The position numbers and the translations under genes are program-made. Shown here one piece after another: positions 1 to 6,424 of a stretch of 12,576 bases of DNA. Every line of letters starts with the position of its first letter. Positions within the stretch are counted from its first letter, which is position 1. The DNA lies in assembly GCA_026398575.1 (NCBI GenBank), contig JAPLSP010000705.1, positions 1 through 12,576 on the forward strand, written 5' to 3'. This stretch comes from Candidatus Sumerlaeota bacterium (lineage in GTDB: Bacteria; Sumerlaeota; Sumerlaeia; JADFCT01). The notes under the pieces were generated by a model. That model did not search any database, was not told the origin of the DNA, and saw only the letters and a program-made list of their open reading frames with translations.

Positions 1-60
1 CGGAAGGACTGCAAGGACCGCAACGACTTCATGAACCACAGGGAACGCAAAGAACAAAAA
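1..60. repeat. Purine-rich short-period repeat tract at window edge
   Basis: Three adjacent imperfect 9-nt units are visible: AAGGACTGC (4-12), AAGGACCGC (13-21) and AACGACTTC (22-30). A purine-rich run with GGGAACGCAAAGAAC follows at about 37-55. The stretch lies downstream of the stop codon of the minus-strand lipoprotein gene and shows no credible coding potential. It looks like the end of a dispersed intergenic repeat cut by the window boundary. Its full extent and copy number cannot be judged here. Confidence 0.4.
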
Positions 61-110
61 GATAGTAGAAGGGCTGTTGGAATCCCGTGGCTAGCGCGCT
101 GCGAACCATT

Positions 111-695
111 TCACTGCCCGGTCTTGGGCGCTTTGGGCGCCAGGCGCTTCAATACCGCTGGCTCGGGCCATGCGTCTTTGATATTGAGAATATCCACGAC
201 AAATTTCTGAAGATCGGCGGTCGCGGCGGTCAGGACCACGTGATCCTCGATGATCTCGTGTTTGACCAGATTGGGATTCGCCTTGACGGCAGACGCCAGC
301 CACTCGGGACTGATGAACGTCACCTTCAGGCTGTCTTTATCGAGCGTGATGCGCGCGAAGGAGTGCGCCGGCACGTAGTGCACTTTGTAGAAGCCATTCT
401 CATCCGGCTTAGGGTCAATGGGGTACAGGTCCAGGAACGTAGCGCCGCTCAACTTCAGCATGCTCACAAGGAAGGTTCCCTCTTTCGCCTGTTCATCCAC
501 GGTCGTCAGCCTGTATTGCTTGTCGCCTTCGCGGATGAACGAATATTTGTTGGTTCCATCTTCATTGGTCCAAGCGCCGACCAGGGTCGCATCATAAATC
601 AGGTCCTTGTCAGTGTAGAGCGGATGAAGCGACGGCACGCAGGCAAAGATTGCCGTCAAGATGGCGCCAGCGACAGCGATAGCGATTTTTCTCAT
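111..695 (-). CDS. Small predicted lipoprotein of unknown function
   Basis: The product is about 194 aa. It starts with a basic residue (MRK), a hydrophobic segment (about residues 4-17) and a lipobox-like IFAC with Cys19, so it is probably lipidated and anchored in an envelope membrane. There is no Asp after the Cys, which under the E. coli rule would favour the outer membrane. The mature part is soluble, has no transmembrane segment, and begins with SLHPLYTDKDLIYD and then LVGAW. I recall similar beginnings in small hypothetical lipoproteins of environmental bacteria, but no function is known to me. An in-frame ATG 11 codons upstream (728) exists. The start at 695 is preferred because AAGGAGA lies 5 nt upstream (701-707) and because the signal peptide then begins normally. 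It is transcribed away from the hemerythrin gene and looks monocistronic. The function call is open; the coding call is strong. Confidence 0.75.
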   Translation of the reverse strand: MRKIAIAVAGAILTAIFACVPSLHPLYTDKDLIYDATLVGAWTNEDGTNKYSFIREGDKQYRLTTVDEQAKEGTFLVSMLKLSGATFLDLYPIDPKPDENGFYKVHYVPAHSFARITLDKDSLKVTFISPEWLASAVKANPNLVKHEIIEDHVVLTAATADLQKFVVDILNIKDAWPEPAVLKRLAPKAPKTGQ

Positions 696-1138
696 GATCG
701 TCTCCTTTTTGATCTTAATGTTTTGCAAAAACTCCCGAAAACCTTTTGCTTCCCGGCCAATTCAAACGCGTTGTTTTTATCAGCGGCATCCACGTTCCGG
801 CAAGCGCATTCTTAGGGCGCATCCCGACTTATCAATAAGCCCAAGCTTCATGAAATACTCAGCGTGTCTATTGCAGCTGGCGCCACATGGTAGGCCGTCC
901 GCTCCGTCGGGCGGCCTTGGCGCGCTGTGGCCGCCCGACGGAGCGGGACGGCCTACCATGCGGCGCTAATCTGGATAGATGCCGCTTTTCATCGCCCAGC
1001 GACAATGGACTTGTGCTTGGAGAGCAGCTCCACCACCCGGCACACTCCCAACGCGCACAGGGCAAAAATTCATATTGCCCCGGGCACAAGGCGCCTGCGA
1101 TGATTGTGCGAGATCAAGAGGCCAAAGGGGCGCGTTCG
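696..1138. other. 443-nt intergenic region between divergent genes
   Basis: This gap separates the lipoprotein gene (minus strand) from the hemerythrin gene (plus strand) and must hold both promoters. The visible contents are the lipoprotein ribosome-binding site (701-707), a small hairpin-like CTTAT-CA-ATAAG at 828-839, and the large GC-rich palindrome at 880-966. I found no convincing -35/-10 pair for either gene. The open frames crossing this gap depend on the palindrome and show no family resemblance, so no gene is called here. Confidence 0.5.
880..966. repeat. Large GC-rich palindromic repeat (hairpin)
   Basis: The left arm (886-916) begins CATGGTAGGCCGTCC. The right arm (929-960) is its reverse complement apart from one extra base, giving a stem of about 31 bp around a 12-nt loop (917-928). 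Outside the core, GCGCC (880-884) pairs with GGCGC (962-966) across one mismatch. No T-run follows either side, so a simple intrinsic terminator is unlikely. It looks like a REP- or MITE-like dispersed element, which is an inference because only one copy is in view. No flanking duplication was seen. Confidence 0.8.
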
Positions 1139-1543
1139 ATGGAGCACATCAAATGGGATGACGATATTTCGGTGGGCATCCAGAAAATGGATGATCAACA
1201 CAAGCATTTGCATGCGCTGGTGAATGACCTCCTGGAGGCGATGGACGAGGAAAACAGCGTGGCGCTGAATCAGGCCTTCGAGGACCTGATTCAATATACA
1301 CGCATGCATTTCGCCGCCGAGGAAAATCTTCTGATCACGCACGGCTATCGGCAGACCCATATCCACAAGAAAATTCATCACGATTTGATCGCCCAGCTCT
1401 TGGAGATACAAGAGGATGTTCGCGGCGGGAAATCCGCCGGGGACCCAAAATCGCGGCAGTTTCTCGAGGATTGGCTGAACAACCATATCATAACGATGGA
1501 CAAGCCTTATGGTTTGTTCCTCAACGCCAAAGGAATCCATTAG
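1139..1543 (+). CDS. Bacteriohemerythrin (oxygen-binding diiron protein)
   Basis: The 134-aa product is a complete single-domain hemerythrin. It begins with the family's N-terminal motif HIKWDDDISVGIQKMDDQH. All seven diiron ligands are present in order and spacing: His21 (DDQHK), His57 and Glu61 (HFAAEE), His76 and His80 (HIHKKIH), and His116 and Asp121 (HIITMD). They align one-for-one, offset by one residue, with the ligands known in Methylococcus bacteriohemerythrin. Such proteins bind O2 reversibly at a non-haem diiron site and are thought to store, deliver or sense oxygen in the cytoplasm. There is no signal peptide or fused signalling domain. The start at 1139 is chosen because the family starts just before the xxWDD motif and AAGGGG lies 8 nt upstream. 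An in-frame ATG at 1100 would add 13 residues. A small membrane-protein gene follows after 38 nt, probably in the same transcript. Confidence 0.93.
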   Translation: MEHIKWDDDISVGIQKMDDQHKHLHALVNDLLEAMDEENSVALNQAFEDLIQYTRMHFAAEENLLITHGYRQTHIHKKIHHDLIAQLLEIQEDVRGGKSAGDPKSRQFLEDWLNNHIITMDKPYGLFLNAKGIH

Positions 1544-1581
1544 CGCGCCGCAATTCGGGTATTCGGGAGAGGCGTTTCGGC

Positions 1582-1746
1582 ATGGGCCTGTTTCGCGCAA
1601 TTGTCTGTATCATTTTTCCGCCGCTGGCAGTGATAGATAAAGGCTGCGGGAGTTTGTTGCTGGTCAGCTTATTGACGCTGGCCGGGTGGATTCCCGGCGT
1701 AATTGGCGCCATTGTGATTTGTATGCGTCCGCCGGATTCAAATTAG
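1582..1746 (+). CDS. Pmp3/UPF0057 (YqaE-type) small membrane protein
   Basis: The 54-aa product has two hydrophobic segments (about residues 4-18 and 24-47). The family signature is visible: FPPLAVIDKGCGS in the first half and LLTLAGWIPGVIGAIVI in the second, matching the PPLAV..G....LLxLxGWIPG pattern of Pmp3/YqaE proteolipids. These small inner-membrane proteins are linked to membrane potential and to salt or stress tolerance in other organisms; the mechanism is poorly known. GGGAGAGG at 1564-1571 serves as the ribosome-binding site, and the length is typical of the family. The gene follows the hemerythrin gene by 38 nt on the same strand with no terminator between them, so the two are probably co-transcribed. 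Confidence 0.88.
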   Translation: MGLFRAIVCIIFPPLAVIDKGCGSLLLVSLLTLAGWIPGVIGAIVICMRPPDSN

Positions 1747-1758
1747 TATATTTTCCGG

Positions 1759-1789
1759 TTGACAATGTGTCATTTGCTAAAGGTATCCT
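1759..1789 (+). promoter_or_regulatory. Possible sigma-70-type promoter for the protease gene
   Basis: A perfect -35 consensus TTGACA lies at 1759-1764. A weak -10 (TATCCT, 1784-1789) follows after a 19-nt spacer, which is longer than the ideal 17. It lies about 100 nt before the protease start, right after the Pmp3 stop codon. The wide spacing and weak -10 could mean an activator-dependent promoter or a chance match. Confidence 0.35.
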
Positions 1790-1886
1790 AGAGAAAGCTT
1801 TGGTTGTTTGGTTCCCCACTCAGCCAAGGGATTTCAGTATTTTGCTCAAATTCATCACTCGCTGAAGCTGCCGAAAGGAGCGGAAG

Positions 1887-4800
1887 ATGTCACAATGCTG
1901 CCTCTCGAACAAGGGATGTTGCGATTCGTTGGTCGCGCTACGTCGCTCGAAGAAGCGTGAGTTGGATCCTCGGGGAAGGGTCATTGGAATGGCGATGGCA
2001 GCCATCCTAGCCTGTCTTGCTTCTCTGGCGCCCGCCCAGAACGCGCTTGCGCCTCGCGCGGGGGCAAAGACGCCGGACATCCAAGAGGCGCTGGGCTATT
2101 TCGCGCATGGACAGCAAACCGTGCGCGTGATCGTTATGCTTAATGGCAGCCAGGCGCCTGAGATAGTCGCCTCCATCATCGCCCAGCCACAGGGCGCCGC
2201 CGCCTTGCGCCGGCAGGTTCGCTCGCTGCAAGACGCGGCCCTGTCCCAATTCCAGTCCGCCGAACTGCAAGTCGGGCATCGCTACGAGAACCTGCCCGGC
2301 TTTTCCGCCGACGTGACGCTGGACGGCTATCAGCAGCTGGTCGCCACGCCCGGCGTGGAATCCGTAACGCTGGCCCGCGAGATGAATCTGCATCTGGCCC
2401 AGGGCATTCCCCTGATTGGCGGCGTCCCCATCCGCGGCAGCTACAATGGCGCCGGCATCGCCGTGGCGGTGGTGGATTCGGGCGTTGACTATACGCATCC
2501 TCAGTTGGGAAGCGGCAATTATCCGAACAACAAAGTGATCGGCGGGTTTGACTTTGGCGACAACGACCCCGACCCCCGACCCATCGGCGTCGCGCATGGC
2601 ACCGCGGTGGCGGGCATCATCGCGGGCGATCCAACAACCAGCGGTCCGGCCGACTATACGCAAACGCAAACCGGCAGCGGCGGAGTGGCCTTCAGCGCCA
2701 AGTTGTACGCCTTGAAAGTGACCGCGGGAACGGGCCAATCCGCCAAATCCGACGCCGTCATCGCGGCGTGGGACTGGTGTATCACACACAAAGATTACGA
2801 TAAAGATAATCCCATTCTGGTCATCAATACCAGCATGGGCGGCGGACAATATAGCGATCAAATCACCTGCGCCAACGCCTCGCCGCTGATGGCCGCCGCC
2901 GCGCGATTGGCTACAGCCTACGGCATCACCATGGTCGCTTCAGCGGGCAATGATGGAACGACCAACTCGCTGGCGCTCCCGGCCTGTCTGTCAGATGTCA
3001 TATCCGTGGGCGCCGTGTATGACGATGCGATCAAGGACGGGCCTTGCCCCACTCAAAACACGGGGCCGGACGTGCCGACCTGCTATAGCAACGTGGCGCC
3101 GTTCATGGATTTGCTGGCCCCCGCCGAATGGGCGACAACGCTGGATATCGCGGGCCTTGGCGGATATGATGATGATCCGGCCTATCTCAATTTCACGAAG
3201 AGTTTCGGCGGTACCTCCGCCGCCTCGGCATACGCCGCCGGAGCCGTGGCTCTGCTTCAATCGGCAGCTAAAACTACGAAAGGCAATTATTTGCCGGTCA
3301 GCACCGTGCGGAGCTTATTGACAGGAAAAGGCGACATCATTGACATCGTCCGCGCGAATCATCTTCCCAAGCCGCGAATCAATCTTGGCGCAGCAGTCGC
3401 GAATATGCCCGATCTGCCTCCGCCGCCTTATCTGTTGCCGTCCGTGGCCAGTCAAGGCTTTCTCTATAATGGCGCCCTTTATGCCCCGGCGAATTTCAGC
3501 AACGGATATGGCGTCAGCACAGCCTTTGCAATGGGATACTATTACAAAACCTATCAGGACGCCAAAGCCAGGGGCTTGAAGCCGGAGGATCTGGCGCAGA
3601 ACCCGCAACACTGGGTCAGCCCCTATTTCCTGTTCACCAATGGCGGAAGCGACTTCTTCTTCCTGACCGGCGAAATGCTGAGGGGATATGGCTCTCCATC
3701 CGTGCTCCAGTACCCCGGATATTTGATTAACCCGACGCTGGACGATCTGGCCGATGCCGCCAATCACAAGATTGTGGATTTTGCGCCCTTCTTTTATCAC
3801 CGGCCTGTTGTAAACAGGAGCGGCAAATTCCAGGGCGGGAACTGGAGCAATAACGTCGCCGCGCTGCAGAAGTGGCTCCCGGATTCCAGCATAAAAAAGG
3901 ACGGCGATTTGCTGGTCCTGGGCATTCCCGTTTACGACAGTTTCGCAAACTATTCGCCAGACCCCGATGAAAAAGACGTGCGCAAGATTCTTTATGACGG
4001 CCCCGCCGCCGGGGAAACCGTGAAGGGTTTCCATGCCGTCTGCATCGTGGATTATCTCGGCAGCGTGCACGCCTACAAGATCATCAATAACTGGGGCGAC
4101 AAATGGGGCGTGAATCCTTTTACGGGAACCTCATCCGTCAACGTCCAGTTATTTCCGCGAGGGTATGGCTGGCTCAGCGAGCGCTTTATCCAGCGTTTCG
4201 CGGTCGAGGCATGGACGATCCGCAGCGCCAAATCACTAAGCATTGCGCAAGCGGTTACGACTCGCGGCCGGGCGCAACTGACGCAGACCACCGATTACAA
4301 TATCTCCTACGCGGGTCCGGGCGTGTTGACGTGGGACATTCCGGCCTCGCCGACTGAGAGCATCGTCTTGCGGATTCACGAGGGCGGCGTGGACGATACG
4401 CTCAGTATTTCGCGCAAGCGCGGTGTACGTGTGGGCGATACAATCCCCATCGTTCGGACAGATGCCTCCTTGAAAAAACTCTATACCGAAGCTTCGATCA
4501 CCACGCTTTCCGTTGCAGCCCGTCTGGCCACTCTGGTCACTCGCGATTGCCATGTCGAAAATATCATTACCACCAAATCGGTTGGACTGATCCGCATGTC
4601 AGGGCGGCCGAATTCCTCCTGGCCCGAGATCGCCTCGCAGCATTATCAGGAAACCTATATCCGAAATCTCAACGTATCCCTGCCCGATCAGGGCGTTGCG
4701 ATGAAACTCTATAATCGCTTTTATACCGCTATTCAGTCGAACCTGGACAATACCGCCGCGGCGGCAGAAAAGCCGGCGGTGATGCAATTGTCCGGAGTCG

Positions 4801-6131
4801 TGCTGAAAGATTTGCGTCTTGGCGCGCAGAGTGTCAAGCAGATCGCGACGGTTTCGAAAAAGTATAATGACATAAAGAGCGATATCCCAAATTTCATCAG
4901 CTATGGCGCAGTGGAAGAACCATACGTGCCTGTGGCCCAGCTGGCGCCGGCCAATAAAATAAGCGGAAAATCCCTGGCGGCGCGCGCTGGCGCGAGCAAG
5001 GCTTTGGCACAAAATCTAGCGGTTCCCACCAGCGCCACAGATATCCGGAATGATGAAGGCTTGGTTATAAATGACACCATCACTACGGTGAATGGAAAAC
5101 TTTATAAAATTCAGATCACCCCTCTCTTTACCAATGTTTTCGTGGACTGCGTGTCGCTAAAAGCAAACATCGGGCTCAATATAACGCTCTTGGATTCTTT
5201 CTTAAACACGTCGGCGCCGTTGGCGGTATCGGTAAGACAAGGGCAGCAAAGCAGTCTTGAATGCGATGTGCGCGATGGTGGCATTTTTTATCTCTGGGTC
5301 TATCCTACTACCTCCGTTCTCCCACTGAGCTTTACTCTGACGTGGGATGACAAGATCACTCCTACGCCTCAGAAATTCGATCGTTTGATAACTGCGTCTG
5401 AAATCGCCTTGATTTCCGCAAATGCAGGCAATATTGCTCCCAGCGCTATTTTTTCCGGCGATATCCGGCGAATGACGGGGCGGGGAGTCATGTTCACGAT
5501 TCCCATCAACATGATCCCCTTTGACAAAAAGAAAATCAATCTTCCCCAGCCTGGCGACCTGAATCTGGGAACCCTTGTCAGCCAAGGCAAGAGTCTGTCG
5601 TTGTCCTCGGTTGGCGGAATCGTTGCGGCGGACAGGATTATCTGTGGAGGCGAAGTGGCAAGCCTCTCCTCGCGCGTCTCCAAGTATCGCGTGGATCACT
5701 TCGACCGCAACGTCAAGGGCGATGACGCGTTCACCTCCACGATCTGGTATCATGGCGGCGTCGTGGGCTATGCGCCGCCGCCGACGTCGCAGATACCGCC
5801 GGCCTACATGCGCGTGATCTCCGGCGTGCAGGAAATTCCCGCCGTGGGGGCGCCGTCATTCGATATCAAATCCATCACCGCCGACATCGCGATCTTCGGC
5901 GTCTTCGCCGCGCGTCCGCAGGAAGTCCCGGACCCGAGCAAGCTGGATGTCGTTGTGCCCGCCGCCAACATTAATGCGATGCGGACGGGCCTGGACACCG
6001 GCGCCATCAAGAAGCAGTATCAGGACGTCTGGTGGTATCGGATTCAGGGCACGGGCTATACCGGAACTCCCGTGAAGCCGGTTTCGGGTGTGGTGTTGTT
6101 CAACCTGATCCCTCCGGCGCCGGAACAGTAG
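1887..6131 (+). CDS. Secreted S8 subtilase fused to a papain-like (C1A) domain with Cys-to-Ser change
   Basis: The 1414-aa product is predicted to be exported. A hydrophobic signal core (about 35-50, ending near APAQNA) follows a long N-region that contains two Cys pairs. Residues 76-170 resemble an I9-type inhibitory propeptide. Residues 185-510 are a subtilisin-family S8 domain with Asp197 (VVDSG), His237 (AHGTAVAG), oxyanion Asn355 (ASAGN) and Ser444 (GGTSAA), so the triad is intact. Residues 520-775 follow the papain (C1A) layout: GYGVSTAFA (541-548) replaces GSCWAF, then NGG (585-587), VYDSFANY, GFHAV with His716, and NNWGDKWG with Asn734. The catalytic Cys position is Ser544 and the oxyanion Gln is absent, so this part may be inactive, binding-only, or a serine variant. 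Residues 1055-1155 resemble a PPC-type beta domain (GGIFYLWVYP). The rest of the C-terminus is unrecognised. AAGGAG lies 6 nt before ATG 1887; a later in-frame ATG at 1989 would give a more ordinary signal peptide. A terminator follows at 6180. Confidence 0.9.
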   Translation: MSQCCLSNKGCCDSLVALRRSKKRELDPRGRVIGMAMAAILACLASLAPAQNALAPRAGAKTPDIQEALGYFAHGQQTVRVIVMLNGSQAPEIVASIIAQPQGAAALRRQVRSLQDAALSQFQSAELQVGHRYENLPGFSADVTLDGYQQLVATPGVESVTLAREMNLHLAQGIPLIGGVPIRGSYNGAGIAVAVVDSGVDYTHPQLGSGNYPNNKVIGGFDFGDNDPDPRPIGVAHGTAVAGIIAGDPTTSGPADYTQTQTGSGGVAFSAKLYALKVTAGTGQSAKSDAVIAAWDWCITHKDYDKDNPILVINTSMGGGQYSDQITCANASPLMAAAARLATAYGITMVASAGNDGTTNSLALPACLSDVISVGAVYDDAIKDGPCPTQNTGPDVPTCYSNVAPFMDLLAPAEWATTLDIAGLGGYDDDPAYLNFTKSFGGTSAASAYAAGAVALLQSAAKTTKGNYLPVSTVRSLLTGKGDIIDIVRANHLPKPRINLGAAVANMPDLPPPPYLLPSVASQGFLYNGALYAPANFSNGYGVSTAFAMGYYYKTYQDAKARGLKPEDLAQNPQHWVSPYFLFTNGGSDFFFLTGEMLRGYGSPSVLQYPGYLINPTLDDLADAANHKIVDFAPFFYHRPVVNRSGKFQGGNWSNNVAALQKWLPDSSIKKDGDLLVLGIPVYDSFANYSPDPDEKDVRKILYDGPAAGETVKGFHAVCIVDYLGSVHAYKIINNWGDKWGVNPFTGTSSVNVQLFPRGYGWLSERFIQRFAVEAWTIRSAKSLSIAQAVTTRGRAQLTQTTDYNISYAGPGVLTWDIPASPTESIVLRIHEGGVDDTLSISRKRGVRVGDTIPIVRTDASLKKLYTEASITTLSVAARLATLVTRDCHVENIITTKSVGLIRMSGRPNSSWPEIASQHYQETYIRNLNVSLPDQGVAMKLYNRFYTAIQSNLDNTAAAAEKPAVMQLSGVVLKDLRLGAQSVKQIATVSKKYNDIKSDIPNFISYGAVEEPYVPVAQLAPANKISGKSLAARAGASKALAQNLAVPTSATDIRNDEGLVINDTITTVNGKLYKIQITPLFTNVFVDCVSLKANIGLNITLLDSFLNTSAPLAVSVRQGQQSSLECDVRDGGIFYLWVYPTTSVLPLSFTLTWDDKITPTPQKFDRLITASEIALISANAGNIAPSAIFSGDIRRMTGRGVMFTIPINMIPFDKKKINLPQPGDLNLGTLVSQGKSLSLSSVGGIVAADRIICGGEVASLSSRVSKYRVDHFDRNVKGDDAFTSTIWYHGGVVGYAPPPTSQIPPAYMRVISGVQEIPAVGAPSFDIKSITADIAIFGVFAARPQEVPDPSKLDVVVPAANINAMRTGLDTGAIKKQYQDVWWYRIQGTGYTGTPVKPVSGVVLFNLIPPAPEQ

Positions 6132-6179
6132 TCAACAGGACAAGCGTTTGAGCGATTCGCATATTCGCAGAATCATTGA

Positions 6180-6209
6180 GGGCAGAATCATAATGATTCT
6201 GCCCTTCTT
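6180..6209 (+). terminator. Intrinsic-type terminator after the protease gene
   Basis: GGGCAGAATCAT (6180-6191) is perfectly complementary to ATGATTCTGCCC (6193-6204), and TTCTT follows. The stem is up to about 10-11 bp with a tight loop. It lies 49 nt after the protease stop codon. The T-run is short, so termination may be partial. A near copy of the left arm, GCAGAATCAT, also occurs just upstream at about 6168-6177. Confidence 0.65.
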
Positions 6210-6292
6210 GATTCTGTGGATATGAAACAAATGTGACAGACAACCGGTAGTTTTCGAGTTATGGTATGCCGATCAGCCGTATGAAGGAAGTC

Positions 6293-6383
6293 ACCACAGA
6301 GACACCGAGGCACAGAGAAATTCACAAAGAATTTTTTCAAGCATTTCTGGATGCATTTCTCTGTGCCTCGGTGTCTCTGTGGT
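6293..6383. repeat. Perfect 29-bp inverted repeat with 33-nt centre
   Basis: The left arm (6293-6321), beginning ACCACAGAGACACCGAGGCA, is an exact reverse complement of the right arm (6355-6383). The 33-nt centre (6322-6354) is AT-rich. Inverted repeats built on an ACCACAGAGACAC-type arm are, from memory, dispersed in many environmental bacterial genomes; copy number cannot be seen here. It lies in the 293-nt gap between the protease terminator and the mannosidase start, only 41 nt before the latter. No target-site duplication or encoded transposase is visible. In RNA it would form a very stable hairpin. Confidence 0.9.
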
Positions 6384-6424
6384 AGTTTTATCAAATTGGC
6401 TATGTGATTGCGAAAGGGAATTGT

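Noticed and set aside
1..60. CRISPR-like repeats at the left edge
   Set aside because: The units are only 9 nt, imperfect and directly adjacent with no spacers.
87..815. Plus-strand 242-codon open frame opposite the lipoprotein gene
   Set aside because: The opposite strand has a ribosome-binding site, a signal peptide and a lipobox; this frame has none of these.
880..966. Palindrome as an intrinsic terminator
   Set aside because: No T-run on either side, and it lies far from any gene end: both flanking genes start, not stop, toward it.
2007..2861. Minus-strand 284-codon open frame inside the protease gene
   Set aside because: It is antisense to the S8 domain, whose catalytic motifs are unmistakable.
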